This document shows, one piece after another, positions 27,323 through 36,905 of a stretch of 64,000 nt of DNA (position 1 is its first letter; every line of letters begins with the position of its first letter). The position numbers were made by a program, and so were the translations under genes. Source of the stretch: Haloplasma contractile SSD-17B (GTDB lineage Bacteria > Bacillota_I > Bacilli_A > Haloplasmatales > Haloplasmataceae); assembly GCF_000215935.2 (NCBI RefSeq), contig NZ_AFNU02000003.1, forward strand, positions 1 through 64,000, read 5' to 3'. Under the pieces are notes generated by a model. The model worked only from the letters and a program-made list of their open reading frames with translations. It was not told where the DNA came from and did no database searches.

Positions 27323-28087
27323 TTATTTTTTATTTTTATTTAAAAATGCATTCATTCTATCTTTTTGATCTTCATGATCGAAGCATTTAGAGAAATAATT
27401 GTTCTCAACAACAAGCGCTTCCTCGATTGGGATCTCTACTCCCTCATCAACTGATCGTTTAACATACTGGATTGCATTCTTAGAGTTATTTAAGATTTTG
27501 ATTGTCAGTTTCATTGTTTCTTCCTCTAATCGTTCTGGTGCAATTACATAATTGACAAGACCAATCTCATAAGCCTCATTAGCTGTTATAATACCACCTG
27601 TATACAGTAACTCTTTTGCCTTGGTTAATCCTACTAATCTAGGTAACCGTTTTGTTCCTGAAAAACCTGGTGTAATACCTAATGTAACTTCTGGTTGACC
27701 AAACTTGGCACAACTCGATGCAAGCCTTAAGTCACAAGCCATAGCAAGTTCGTTTCCACCACCTAAGCAAAACCCATTAATAGAGGCAATTGTAACTTGA
27801 TCCATCATTTCAATTCTTCTAAAAATACGAGCTCCGTATTCACCGTACGCTTTTGCTTCAGTCGAACACATGTTTGCCATTTCTGAAATGTCTGCTCCTG
27901 CTACAAATGCATTTCCCTTTCCTTTAAAAATAATAACCGATACAGAGTTCATCTTTTCAATCTCTGAAACAGCATCATCAAGTTCACGTAATAAAGCTCT
28001 GTTTAATGCATTATACGCTTCCTCTCTATTAAAAGTAATAGTAGCTATTTGATCCGTAATTTCGAATACTAAATTCTTATATTCCAT
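27323..28087 (-). CDS. crt: Enoyl-CoA hydratase/crotonase
   Basis: The protein is 254 residues of the crotonase fold with the oxyanion-hole segments FVAGADISEMA and CLGGGNELAMACDLRLAS, and the two catalytic Glu positions in GGGNELAMACD and GQPEVTLGITPGF. It hydrates crotonyl-CoA and equivalent enoyl-CoAs reversibly. It sits between kamE and hbd. Together with Hbd it recycles acetoacetyl-CoA to crotonyl-CoA, which also arises directly from 3-aminobutyryl-CoA by Kal. Butyryl-CoA dehydrogenase and Etf genes are not in the window. Confidence 0.93.
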   Translation of the reverse strand: MEYKNLVFEITDQIATITFNREEAYNALNRALLRELDDAVSEIEKMNSVSVIIFKGKGNAFVAGADISEMANMCSTEAKAYGEYGARIFRRIEMMDQVTIASINGFCLGGGNELAMACDLRLASSCAKFGQPEVTLGITPGFSGTKRLPRLVGLTKAKELLYTGGIITANEAYEIGLVNYVIAPERLEEETMKLTIKILNNSKNAIQYVKRSVDEGVEIPIEEALVVENNYFSKCFDHEDQKDRMNAFLNKNKK

Positions 28088-28101
28088 AGTGTCTTCTCCC
28101 C

Positions 28102-28905
28102 TTATTCACCTAACGGTTTTTTATTCATTAAATCTCTTCTTACAATTTCTTCTATAAAAAATGAGGCAACATCATCTGCAAATTTCTTTGCACCAAACCC
28201 TGCATCATAGCCAAGTTCCTTTGCCAGTTCATGAGAAATCCTTGGTCCTCCGGCGATTAAAACAAGTCGATCTCGTATCCCTTCCGCCTCTAATAGTTCA
28301 ATAAGATTAGTGAGATTTTCAATGTGTACATCCCTCTGGGTTACAGTTTGTGAAACCAATAAAACGTCTGCATTTAGGTCAATGGCCTTTTTAATGAATG
28401 CTTCATTTTCCACCTGACTTCCCATATTCAATGCTTCAATTCCCTTATAACGCTCCAATCCATAATGACCAGCATACCCTTTCATATTCATGATCGCATC
28501 GATCCCAACGGTATGAGCATCTGTTCCTGTCGATGCTCCAATCACTACTATTTCGCGTCCTATTTCTTCTCTTATATACGCTTCTATTTCTTTCATACTT
28601 AATTTATTTGAATTGACTGTTTTCACATGAATACTTGTATAGTCAACAAAGTGAACGAGACTTCCGTATACAACATAGAAGGAAAAGATTTCGTCTAATG
28701 CCTCGTTGTGGACAACACTTGGATCGATAAGGCCCATTTTTTTCGCTAGTTCCTTTGCTGCCTCTTCTCCTTTTTCATCACTCTTAACCGGTAACGTAAA
28801 ACTAACCTGTATTTTTCCATCATTCATCGTATCCCCGTAAGGTTTCAGTTTAGTTAAATGTAAGTTTTGATCGTAACATTTGTTTTTTAGCGAATAGCCA
28901 CTCAT
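28102..28905 (-). CDS. kamE: D-lysine 5,6-aminomutase beta subunit
   Basis: The protein is 267 residues. A short N-terminal dimerisation region (SFTLPVKSDEKGEEAAKELA) precedes a B12-binding Rossmann domain. That domain carries the base-off cobalamin motif DAHTVG, followed by GYAGHYGLERYKGIEALNMG and the VLIAGGPRIS loop. With KamD it forms the adenosylcobalamin- and PLP-dependent enzyme that moves the terminal amino group of beta-lysine to give 3,5-diaminohexanoate. It starts directly at the kamD stop (TAAATG), behind an AGGGGGGAGAG ribosome site. Confidence 0.95.
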   Translation of the reverse strand: MSGYSLKNKCYDQNLHLTKLKPYGDTMNDGKIQVSFTLPVKSDEKGEEAAKELAKKMGLIDPSVVHNEALDEIFSFYVVYGSLVHFVDYTSIHVKTVNSNKLSMKEIEAYIREEIGREIVVIGASTGTDAHTVGIDAIMNMKGYAGHYGLERYKGIEALNMGSQVENEAFIKKAIDLNADVLLVSQTVTQRDVHIENLTNLIELLEAEGIRDRLVLIAGGPRISHELAKELGYDAGFGAKKFADDVASFFIEEIVRRDLMNKKPLGE

Positions 28906-30468
28906 TTACTCTCCCCCCTTCAGTTCTTCAATCATTAATTCCTGTACTAAATTAAAATACATGTCTTCCTTCACATAAACATCCTTTAATCCTTTTCCAC
29001 CATCTTGTGGTCGTTTAATTCCTGCAAACATTCCTTTCTCAATGGTTTCAAATATCCCAATTTGTTTAATCCTATTTAATAAGTCCTCTGCATTCATTAA
29101 AACCTCATCTGCCCGTTTTTTTATGATCCCATCTGACTTAAACTCAATTTCGTCACTAATATTTTTCATCGTATTAAAAATGTAATTTGCATTTTCGATC
29201 GCTAGTGCTCGGTCAGACATAAACGGTGTATGAATGGCTTCTGTCATCATACCGAGTAAATGGATCTTTTGGTTTGTCATAATGGTTGCCATATTAAATA
29301 ATGCATCCTGAACATGACCTTTAAAAATATTCCCTGTCATAAACTTAGTCGGTGGCATATATTTAAGTGGTGCATTCGGGAAAATTTCTCTTGCCATTTG
29401 AGCCTGTGCAATCTCGAGCAAAAATCCATTTTCCTGATCAGGATTGATTTCAAATGCATGACCTAACCCTTGTAGTTCTGCAGGTAAATGCGCTAATAAG
29501 GCAAATTGTTCATTGATAAACTGTGAAGCAAGAACGGTATGTGCTTCTTCTATAGCATCTGCAGTCGTTAAATAATTGTCTTCCCCTGTATTAATGATGA
29601 TTCCTGCATAGGAGTTTATAACTCGTGAAAAATATTGATCGATAAATGTCCGTTTCATATTAATATCTCTAAATAAAATACCATATAGTGAATCATTAAG
29701 CATGACATCTAAGCGCTCAAGGGCTCCCATTGCAGATATTTCAGGCATGCAAAGACCTGAAGCATAATTAACAAGTTTTATATAGCGTCCTAGCTCATCT
29801 CCAATGTCATCGAGTGCTTTACGCATAATTCTGAAGTTTTCTTGCGTTGCAAATGTTCCTCCAAACCCTTCAGTGGTAGGACCATAAGGAACATAATCAA
29901 GTAATGATTGACCTGTAGACCGAATTACTGCGATAATATCTGCCCCTTGTTTTGCTGCTGCAACTGCCTGAGTTACGTCCTCATAAATATTACCCGTTGC
30001 TACTATTACGTATAATTCAGGCCCTGATTTTACACCATGTTCAGCTTGGATCGCTTCTCTTTTTTCTCTATTTGACTTAATTTTGGCTAAGTAGTCTTTT
30101 ACAATTGGTTGCAGTTTTGCACGTATTTCGAATACATCATGTTTAGGCAGAGTAGCTAAATCAACCTCCTTATTCGCTACCTTGATTGCAATTTCTTGTG
30201 GTGATAATCCAGTTTCAATCATTGCATTTCCAAGGTAATAAGAAATACCCTTGCCTAAATTCCCCTTATTTTTAACCTCTTCAACAACAACATTTGGAAG
30301 TGGAACAGAGAATTCATCTACACCATCAATTCCTAGTAACCGGCATACAGTTCTTTCTACTGTAACGGTTGTATGCTGATCAATATATGTTTGAGTATCT
30401 TTTGCAATTTCTTTTGCATGGTTTCTTGCTTCATCTACTAAGTTAATATTAAGATTCAGCTTACTCAT
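28906..30468 (-). CDS. kamD: D-lysine 5,6-aminomutase alpha subunit
   Basis: The protein is 520 residues and matches the family length. It opens KLNLNINLVDEARNHAKEIA and contains VERTVCRLLGIDGVDE, the TIM-barrel strands YVIVATGNIYEDVTQAVAAA and QGADIIAVIRSTGQSLLDY, and YGPTTEGFGGTFATQENFR. It binds PLP and 5'-deoxyadenosylcobalamin together with KamE. It is preceded by the reactivation proteins KamB and KamC, as expected for a B12 enzyme prone to suicide inactivation. Confidence 0.95.
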   Translation of the reverse strand: MSKLNLNINLVDEARNHAKEIAKDTQTYIDQHTTVTVERTVCRLLGIDGVDEFSVPLPNVVVEEVKNKGNLGKGISYYLGNAMIETGLSPQEIAIKVANKEVDLATLPKHDVFEIRAKLQPIVKDYLAKIKSNREKREAIQAEHGVKSGPELYVIVATGNIYEDVTQAVAAAKQGADIIAVIRSTGQSLLDYVPYGPTTEGFGGTFATQENFRIMRKALDDIGDELGRYIKLVNYASGLCMPEISAMGALERLDVMLNDSLYGILFRDINMKRTFIDQYFSRVINSYAGIIINTGEDNYLTTADAIEEAHTVLASQFINEQFALLAHLPAELQGLGHAFEINPDQENGFLLEIAQAQMAREIFPNAPLKYMPPTKFMTGNIFKGHVQDALFNMATIMTNQKIHLLGMMTEAIHTPFMSDRALAIENANYIFNTMKNISDEIEFKSDGIIKKRADEVLMNAEDLLNRIKQIGIFETIEKGMFAGIKRPQDGGKGLKDVYVKEDMYFNLVQELMIEELKGGE

Positions 30469-30474
30469 CTTTAA

Positions 30475-31923
30475 TCACTCCCCGTAATATTTATCTAAAT
30501 ATCCTTTAAAGTCTTCATCAATATTTAAAAGTAACGATACCTTATATGCCTCTTTAGGTACTTCCCTTTGATCGTTCACTCTTTTCAAACTATAATCCAT
30601 GTAGTTATGAATTGTATTTAATGTGGTTTTAGTATTTGACGAACTGTTTATTAACTCATCTTTTAATCCCGCTATTTGATAATGATTCATATCAAGGTCT
30701 ACAATACCATCGTAATGAGTAGCAAACAGCGTAAACGAAGGAAATGTATTTGAATACGTGGCATATGCTTTAACAAACTTTTGTCCTTCGTGAGGATTGG
30801 TTGAGCGTGCAAACTCATCAATACATACGATACAACGCTTTGATTTCATCACTTCAATCGTCTCGTTCAATGTCATAATCTCGAATCCAAATGAACTCAA
30901 TCCATGGTTATAGGACTCAGTCTCACTTCCTACATAGAGAATTGTATCAACAAGCGGAATTCGCGCTACTTTAGCAAATACAAAGAAACCAAGTTGTGCA
31001 AGTATCGCATTTAGAGCAACGGTTTTAAGGATAGAAGACTTACCACTCATATTAGCACCTGTTATGACTGTAGTCCCTTCATATAAAGTAATTGAATTTT
31101 TGGTATAATTTCCACCATTTTCTTCGACGCTATCCTGAATATGGGGATTAACTATATCTTCTAAAATGAATTCTCCATCAGTAATAACAGGTCTTACACT
31201 ATCGTATTTAGTTGCAAGACGGGCCTTGGCAATCAAAAAATCAATATGTCCTACTTTCTTAATGTTAGCGTATATTACTTTGATCGTTGAACTTAACTGC
31301 TTGGTTAATTCCCTTCTGACCTTTAGTTCTTCTTCATCTTCTAAGCGCACATATTCTGAACGCAATTTTTTTATACGCTCTTGTTCTAGAGGATCACTGA
31401 TCCGATAATAATGATGTTCAATTGCCTGCTTTTTTTCTCTAATCATTTTTAAGCGCTCTGAGTAGCGTTCATATAAATAAAAATCATAGGTGATCTCAGT
31501 AGGCTTATTTGATAGAGTCTCTATGATTGTATTTGTTTTATTTAGTCTGATTTCATAAAAAGAAATAAGTGGATTAATTAACTCATAGAATTCTTGCATG
31601 TATATTGCCTGCATTTTAAGTTCATACAGTTCAACTAAATCAAGAGTTTTACCATTTTGACAGTTTATAACCGTCATCTCAATGTCTTTAAATTTAATTA
31701 ATAATGACTCTACCTTCTTTATATCTTCCTTACGTTCACGGATTAATGAGATAAATAATTGAATACGATTCAATTCCTGTGACAGTTTAGCATCTTCATC
31801 TCTACTATACGGTTTTACTTTGCGATAATGCTTTATTCCATAAGGTGACTTAATAGAAAGCTGACTCATAACATATTTAAAACCAACAGTTGATTTTAAT
31901 TTGTCTTGTACTGTTTTTTCCAT
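30475..31923 (-). CDS. kamC: Lysine 5,6-aminomutase reactivase ATPase, MutS-related
   Basis: The protein is 482 residues. The N-terminal ~280 residues are helical, like the MutS lever and core region. The C-terminal ATPase resembles DNA-mismatch-repair MutS: Walker A TGANMSGKSSILKT, SFGFEIMTLNETIEVM, Walker B RCIVCIDEFARSTNPHEG and LFATHYDGI. There is no mismatch-recognition domain. In this gene context the family acts with KamB to exchange damaged cobalamin on KamDE. ATG 31923 lies 1 nt past the kamB stop with only a weak ribosome site, so it relies on coupling. Confidence 0.85.
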   Translation of the reverse strand: MEKTVQDKLKSTVGFKYVMSQLSIKSPYGIKHYRKVKPYSRDEDAKLSQELNRIQLFISLIRERKEDIKKVESLLIKFKDIEMTVINCQNGKTLDLVELYELKMQAIYMQEFYELINPLISFYEIRLNKTNTIIETLSNKPTEITYDFYLYERYSERLKMIREKKQAIEHHYYRISDPLEQERIKKLRSEYVRLEDEEELKVRRELTKQLSSTIKVIYANIKKVGHIDFLIAKARLATKYDSVRPVITDGEFILEDIVNPHIQDSVEENGGNYTKNSITLYEGTTVITGANMSGKSSILKTVALNAILAQLGFFVFAKVARIPLVDTILYVGSETESYNHGLSSFGFEIMTLNETIEVMKSKRCIVCIDEFARSTNPHEGQKFVKAYATYSNTFPSFTLFATHYDGIVDLDMNHYQIAGLKDELINSSSNTKTTLNTIHNYMDYSLKRVNDQREVPKEAYKVSLLLNIDEDFKGYLDKYYGE

Positions 31924-31924
31924 A

Positions 31925-32953
31925 TCAATCGCTCGCTTCCCTTATAACATTATAAACTGGAATATTTATTACCTCTTGTAATTCATTTCTAAATAATTTC
32001 TCATTAAATTGATAGTGATAAGGTGACGTAGGATTATATGTTATTGCAATTAGATTTGTAGGGTTAATTACCCTAAGATCTATATTCGATTTGATTAAGC
32101 GATTATACGTCTCAGTATCAAAAAAACATTTCGTCCCATTCTTGATCACAATCGTCAATTGTTTAAAACAATCCCGCTTAGCTACTAAACTCTCTAACAA
32201 CTGTTTAGAAAGTGCACCCCTTATAATTAAGTAACGTGAGTCAACATCTAATTCACTGGTTATATAAAGTGCTTTATTCAAAGAGGTCGTGATTGGTAAT
32301 TTTTTAACTGACCCATCACAGGAAATGATACTAACAGTTGTTTCCTCTATTAAAGTACGAATAATTTCTTCAATCTTTAAATGATCAACCTTTAACTTAG
32401 GTAACGTTAGCATGTTAACGAAATAGGCGGTATCATTTATGACCTTGTTTATATTACTTGAATAGGAGGCTCCTGTACACAAAATAGTCGCATCGCTAAT
32501 GTATTGATCTGCCATAGACTTTCTACTAATCGCACCATCTATTAGCACAAGATCTACCTTATATTTTTTCATTCGTTCTATAATTACTCTAGTTTGTGAG
32601 TTCATTGAGGGTCCCGCTAAATCTACAAAACCCTCACTCAAGGCCCTAGCAATAATAATCTCTCCTAATGGGGTAAAGATAGACGTTGTTTCAAGAATCT
32701 GTTTTGTAAAGTCCGATTTGAGTAGACATTGTTTTGCTGTAGCAACAACGGTTCCTGCTTCTACATAAATTTTCGGTTTCTTCGTATGCGTTACGACATC
32801 AACTGATTCGCCATCACGCCCGATTGATGTTAGCCCAATCCTCTTTTTTTTATAAAGACGTTTTAAAAGATAATTTAACGTTGTTGTCTTTCCGACGTTC
32901 TTAGCCGTTCCTATAATTGATAGGGTCTCATAGTTATTAATTAATTCAATCAT
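31925..32953 (-). CDS. kamB: Lysine 5,6-aminomutase reactivase subunit
   Basis: The protein is 342 residues. A P-loop near the N-terminus (IIGTAKNVGKTTTLNYLLKR) is followed by KIYVEAGTVVATAKQCLLKS, DLAGPSMNSQTRVII and VLIDGAISRKSM. The C-terminal half is less conserved. Orthologues stand beside kamC, kamD and kamE in lysine fermenters and are thought to restore active coenzyme B12 to the mutase. It is translationally coupled to kamC. Assignment rests on the P-loop and the invariant neighbourhood. Confidence 0.82.
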   Translation of the reverse strand: MIELINNYETLSIIGTAKNVGKTTTLNYLLKRLYKKKRIGLTSIGRDGESVDVVTHTKKPKIYVEAGTVVATAKQCLLKSDFTKQILETTSIFTPLGEIIIARALSEGFVDLAGPSMNSQTRVIIERMKKYKVDLVLIDGAISRKSMADQYISDATILCTGASYSSNINKVINDTAYFVNMLTLPKLKVDHLKIEEIIRTLIEETTVSIISCDGSVKKLPITTSLNKALYITSELDVDSRYLIIRGALSKQLLESLVAKRDCFKQLTIVIKNGTKCFFDTETYNRLIKSNIDLRVINPTNLIAITYNPTSPYHYQFNEKLFRNELQEVINIPVYNVIREASD

Positions 32954-32964
32954 CCTTAATCACA

Positions 32965-34293
32965 TCACGAACGAATTATATGTTTTTCTTCTATAGCAAT
33001 TGATTTTTTTCGTTTGATTTCAGTTTTTGTATTTGTTCGTATTGATTCTTTTTTAACTCGTTCTAGACTTAACTGATCACCTTGCAATAAACTGAGGACA
33101 CCAGTTGTTGGCTCTTTTGTTCTACTGTTACAGTGCTCACAGTTACAGTCACTTTTATAAGATTCCGGTTCATAGTACGTTGTAATATTTCCTTCAAAGT
33201 TACGTAATACAATTTTACCTGGAGATTGTGAGATCAAATATTGTGGATTAACTGGTATCTTTCCTCCGCCACCCGGCGCATCAACGACAAATGTGGGAAC
33301 TGCATATCCTGATGTATGTCCTCGTAACCCTTCTATAATTTCAATCCCCTTAGATACTGGTGTTCGAAAATGTTCAATTCCCATAGATAAATCACATTGA
33401 TAAATGTAGTAAGGACGCACCCGTATTGCAACAAGGCTCTGTACAAGTTCCTTCATTACATGGACACAATCATTAATGCCCTTTAATAGTACGGATTGAT
33501 TTCCTAGAGGGATTCCTGCATTTGCCATTTTTTCTACCGCTAACTTCGATTCCGGCGTTATTTCTTTTATATGATTAAAATGTGTATTAATCCAAACAGG
33601 GTGATATTTTTTGACCATGTTTACAAAATCATCAGTAATACGCTGCGGCAAAACAACTGGAGTACGTGTACCAAAGCGAATTACCTCGACATGTTCAATC
33701 TCTCTTAATTTCTTTAAAATATATTCGATACGTTCGTTTCCTACTAAAAGTGCATCTCCACCTGATAATAAGACGTCACGAACCTCCTTGTGTTCTCTTA
33801 TATATTCAATTCCAGCATCAATACGATTAAGTGCCACTTCCTTGTCGTTCTGTCCTGCAAAACGTCTTCTCGTACAGTGTCTACAATACATTGAGCACAT
33901 ATCCGTTATTAAAAATAAGACACGGTCTGGATAGCGGTGTGTTAATCCAGGTACGGGGGAATCGACATCTTCATGTAATGGATCTTCAAAATCATTCTTC
34001 CCTTCTTGTAATTCATTAATTGTTGGTATTGCCTGCATGCGTACTGGACAGTTAGGATTGTAAGGGTCCATCAATGTTAAGTAATAAGGAGTAATGGACA
34101 TTCTTAAACTCCCTAATACCTTTTCAATAGCATGCTCTTCTGCTTCAGTTAAATCTATATATTTTTTTAATCGTGGCAGAGTCTTAATACGATTTCTTAC
34201 TTGCCATCTCCAATCATTCCAGTCTTCATCCGATACATCACCAAAATATTCTTGTCGCCTTTTTAAGTATTCATCATTAATTTTCAATCTCAT
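32965..34293 (-). CDS. kamA: L-lysine 2,3-aminomutase
   Basis: The protein is 442 residues of the radical-SAM superfamily, with the iron-sulfur cluster Cys133, Cys137 and Cys140 in DMCSMYCRHC. It also has LLSGGDALLVGNERIEYIL, FGTRTPVVLPQRI and the PLP lysine region FVVDAPGGGGKIPVNP. A late CNCEHCNS cluster matches the zinc site of the family. It converts L-lysine to L-beta-lysine using SAM, PLP and [4Fe-4S]. The DAPGGGGK motif and the operon separate it from the EpmB and glutamate aminomutase relatives. Confidence 0.95.
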   Translation of the reverse strand: MRLKINDEYLKRRQEYFGDVSDEDWNDWRWQVRNRIKTLPRLKKYIDLTEAEEHAIEKVLGSLRMSITPYYLTLMDPYNPNCPVRMQAIPTINELQEGKNDFEDPLHEDVDSPVPGLTHRYPDRVLFLITDMCSMYCRHCTRRRFAGQNDKEVALNRIDAGIEYIREHKEVRDVLLSGGDALLVGNERIEYILKKLREIEHVEVIRFGTRTPVVLPQRITDDFVNMVKKYHPVWINTHFNHIKEITPESKLAVEKMANAGIPLGNQSVLLKGINDCVHVMKELVQSLVAIRVRPYYIYQCDLSMGIEHFRTPVSKGIEIIEGLRGHTSGYAVPTFVVDAPGGGGKIPVNPQYLISQSPGKIVLRNFEGNITTYYEPESYKSDCNCEHCNSRTKEPTTGVLSLLQGDQLSLERVKKESIRTNTKTEIKRKKSIAIEEKHIIRS

Positions 34294-34308
34294 TTGCTGT
34301 CATCCCCT

Positions 34309-35343
34309 CTATACATATAGTTTTTCTAAAAGTTGTCTGATCGGTTTTGACTCTCTTATAAGGTTTAACGTTAAGTCAGCATGATGCCTGGTATATCCAT
34401 TTCCTATAATCATATTGACATCACTACCAACGCCTTCAGCTCCTAATGCGGCCTTTGTAAAAGAAGTTGCCATTGAGAAGAAATATACAGTTCCGGTATC
34501 CTTTGTACTCAAAATACATGACATCTCGGTATTCTCTACATTAACAACATTAATCGTTACATCTGACAGTTCACCATTGGTTACATCAACGATTTTTTCA
34601 TACACTTCGGTTGGCTTTGTCGCATCTGCAATTACAATTGTAGTCGCTAAGTTTAATGACTCGAGTAATGTTTTCTGTTCTTCATTAATCACAACAGCAA
34701 TGACATTTCCTTTTGGTCCTGCATTTTTCATTGCTTGATAGGTACACAGGATTCCAGACTTTCCTGCAGCGCCAACTATAACTACTGTATCGTTTTGTTT
34801 AACAAGTTTATTTACCTGAGCTGGTGCTCCTGCTACATCGAGTGCAGCTAGTGCTAATGTCTCCGGTAGGTCGTCCGGTAAAATCGAGTAAATTCCCGAT
34901 TCAAACAATATAGCAGTCGCTAAGACATCAACTTGATCATTAAAAACCTTAATTTCTTTGATTTCCTTTATTAATAATGGCGTCAATGATAAAGAAACTA
35001 GTGTTGCTATTTTATCCCCTACCTTAAGGTTTGAATCATTAAAATCAGGACCAATTTCTTTTACTGTCCCAATTAACATTCCTCCAGAGCCTGTCACCGG
35101 ATTTTGCATTTTTCCGCGATTTCGTACGATATCTAAAATCATTTTTTTCATCTTATCCTGATCATGGTTGCATGCTTTTTTTATTTGTGTGAAACTTGCG
35201 GAATCGATATTTAATGTTTTTACATCAATTAATAGTTCATTACTATATATTTCAGGTGTGTTATCGATTTTTATAGCTGCCTGTGGCAGTGTACCCTTAG
35301 GCTCTACAACACGATGTACACCAAAGCGGCATCCTTTTTGCAT
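34309..35343 (-). CDS. kdd: L-erythro-3,5-diaminohexanoate dehydrogenase
   Basis: The protein is 344 residues with a medium-chain dehydrogenase-like Rossmann fold. It opens CRFGVHRVVEPKGTLPQAA, has an SGGMLIGTVKEIGPDF loop, the nucleotide-binding VVIVGAAGKSGILCTYQAMK, and ends with NMIIGNGYTRHHADLTLNL. It oxidatively deaminates 3,5-diaminohexanoate to 5-amino-3-oxohexanoate plus ammonia using NAD(P)+. It sits between kce and kamA, the usual lysine-fermentation order. ATG 35343 follows AGGGGGAACC. Confidence 0.93.
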   Translation of the reverse strand: MQKGCRFGVHRVVEPKGTLPQAAIKIDNTPEIYSNELLIDVKTLNIDSASFTQIKKACNHDQDKMKKMILDIVRNRGKMQNPVTGSGGMLIGTVKEIGPDFNDSNLKVGDKIATLVSLSLTPLLIKEIKEIKVFNDQVDVLATAILFESGIYSILPDDLPETLALAALDVAGAPAQVNKLVKQNDTVVIVGAAGKSGILCTYQAMKNAGPKGNVIAVVINEEQKTLLESLNLATTIVIADATKPTEVYEKIVDVTNGELSDVTINVVNVENTEMSCILSTKDTGTVYFFSMATSFTKAALGAEGVGSDVNMIIGNGYTRHHADLTLNLIRESKPIRQLLEKLYV

Positions 35344-35382
35344 GATGGTTCCCCCTCAATTATAAATTTCTTTAATCTCCTA

Positions 35383-36222
35383 TTATACAACCCAGTCACA
35401 CTGTTCTCCTATCCCGAGTATTTTTCGTGCTTCATCTGGAGTTGCGATATCACGTCCTAATTCATTTGCTAATCTAACTACCTTCTCAACGAGTTCTCCG
35501 TTTGATTTTGCTAATTGACCTTTCTCTATGTAAATATTATCCTCAAAACCAACACGAACATGGCCACCAGAAACAATAGAAGCGACTGCTAGTGGAAACT
35601 CATAGCGTCCAATCCCTGCAACCGAAAACGTACTATTACACGGAAGTGACTCGTTCATATAAACAAAATCTCTTAAGTCTCCACTCATACCACCATTCAC
35701 ACCTAACACAAAACTAAAGTGAAGTGGCCCTTTAATAAATCCTTTCTTATATAAACGTATTACCAAATCTATATGACCTTTATCAAAACATTCAAGTTCA
35801 GGTTTTATGTGCCTTTCTTGTATTCGTTTTGCGAACTCTTTTATATCATTCTCCGTGTTCACAAAAATTTCATCACCACCAAAGTTTAACGTACCGCAAT
35901 CAAGTGTCGCCATTTCTGGATTTAGTTCGATCGGTTGTAATCGTTCATCTGTTGTCATCCCTACCGCCCCACCTGTTGAAGGTTGGATAATGACATCTTT
36001 ACATCTTTCTTTAATTCGGTTGATTGCCTCTTTAAAACGATCCTTATTCTGTGTAGGTGTTCCATCATCTTCACGAACATGTAAATGGATGATCGAAGCA
36101 CCAGCATTGTACGCTAATTCTGCTTCACGAACGATTTCATCAATGGTGTATGGAATATAAGGTGTGTGCTCTTTAGTAACCTCAGCTCCACAGATGGCAG
36201 CGGTTATGATTAATTTTTCCAT
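35383..36222 (-). CDS. kce: 3-keto-5-aminohexanoate cleavage enzyme
   Basis: The protein is 279 residues with the BKACE (DUF849) TIM-barrel. KLIITAAICGAEVTK opens the fold, SIIHLHVREDDGTPTQ gives the first two zinc His ligands, IIQPSTGGAVGMTTDERL and MATLDCGTLNFGGDE follow, and GGHVRVGFEDNIYI is near the end. It combines 5-amino-3-oxohexanoate with acetyl-CoA to form acetoacetate and 3-aminobutyryl-CoA. It is the second gene of the array after kal, 14 nt apart. Confidence 0.95.
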   Translation of the reverse strand: MEKLIITAAICGAEVTKEHTPYIPYTIDEIVREAELAYNAGASIIHLHVREDDGTPTQNKDRFKEAINRIKERCKDVIIQPSTGGAVGMTTDERLQPIELNPEMATLDCGTLNFGGDEIFVNTENDIKEFAKRIQERHIKPELECFDKGHIDLVIRLYKKGFIKGPLHFSFVLGVNGGMSGDLRDFVYMNESLPCNSTFSVAGIGRYEFPLAVASIVSGGHVRVGFEDNIYIEKGQLAKSNGELVEKVVRLANELGRDIATPDEARKILGIGEQCDWVV

Positions 36223-36236
36223 ACTATAATCCCCCT

Positions 36237-36617
36237 CTATCGTTGTTTATCTTTAGTTACAATACAAGTACCTGTTGCCTTACACACTATAATTGGTTCC
36301 TCTAATACATCACAAGCACTTTCTGATAAATCTTGTCTTGGAACGATAACCTTTCTAGCAACAAACTCCATTCTTCGTGATGTATTTCCCTGCTTTACAA
36401 TACGACCTACAGCCTCTATATAGTCACCTGCATAAACAGGAGCTAAAAAATCAACTGAATCATATGCTCTAAACAATCCTTCATCTCCATCATTTCTAAT
36501 TAATAATTCAGTCGCAACATCCCCAAATAATGCTAACATCCTTGCTCCATCAACTAACCCACCACCGTAATGTGCATCATGGGCACTCATCCTTACACGA
36601 ATCATCACTTCTTCCAT
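36237..36617 (-). CDS. kal: 3-aminobutyryl-CoA ammonia-lyase
   Basis: The protein is 126 residues of the hotdog fold, containing [20 protein letters not shown] and [20 protein letters not shown]. It eliminates ammonia from 3-aminobutyryl-CoA to give crotonyl-CoA. It is the first gene of the lysine-fermentation array, with a strong AAGAAGGAGAG ribosome site, and lies directly behind the lysine riboswitch and its terminator. Confidence 0.93.
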   Translation of the reverse strand: MEEVMIRVRMSAHDAHYGGGLVDGARMLALFGDVATELLIRNDGDEGLFRAYDSVDFLAPVYAGDYIEAVGRIVKQGNTSRRMEFVARKVIVPRQDLSESACDVLEEPIIVCKATGTCIVTKDKQR

Positions 36618-36659
36618 AACTCTCTCTCCTTCTTCTCTTAATTACACACTTACATATAT

Positions 36660-36708
36660 AAAAAAATCCAAAATAAAAACCGGTTAAACATAAACATGTT
36701 TAACCGGT
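36660..36708 (-). terminator. Riboswitch-controlled terminator before kal
   Basis: On the minus strand ACCGGTTAAACAT pairs perfectly with ATGTTTAACCGGT (13 bp) and is followed by TTTTTATTTT and a later T7. The first three stem bases, ACC, are also the last bases of the riboswitch P1 3' strand, so aptamer closure and terminator formation compete. Confidence 0.85.
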
Positions 36709-36878
36709 AGCGCTCCATCGATTTTACTAATCAATGACAGAATTCTCCCATCGAAGAAATTCCAATGAATAAACGATTGGCTCAATTTATCCATTTCGGC
36801 ACTTAGCATCTTCCATAACCATCAACGTTGCCATCCTCCCGTTATGTATTCATGCTTGTGCTCCTCTACCTACCCCTA
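36706..36878 (-). promoter_or_regulatory. Lysine riboswitch (L box)
   Basis: On the minus strand the aptamer starts GGTAGGTAGAGGAGC and holds the conserved AAGTGCCGAAA and CTGTCATTGA elements. It ends ATCGATGGAGCGCTACC, whose CTACC closes P1 with GGTAG. These match the order and spacing in B. subtilis lysC (AGAGGUGCG, GCCGAAG, GGCUGUCA, GGAGGGCUAUC). It lies between a minus-strand promoter and the lysine-catabolic genes. Because the terminator's 5' arm overlaps the P1 3' strand with no separate antiterminator seen, lysine binding should favour read-through (ON switch). The class is secure; the direction is inferred. Confidence 0.88.
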
Positions 36879-36905
36879 TATATGTAAGCGTTTCCTTTTA
36901 ACTAA

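Noticed and set aside
30475-31923. DNA mismatch repair MutS2-like protein
   Set aside because: It has the MutS-type ATPase, but the kamB-kamD-kamE neighbourhood and lack of mismatch or Smr domains identify the KamC reactivase.
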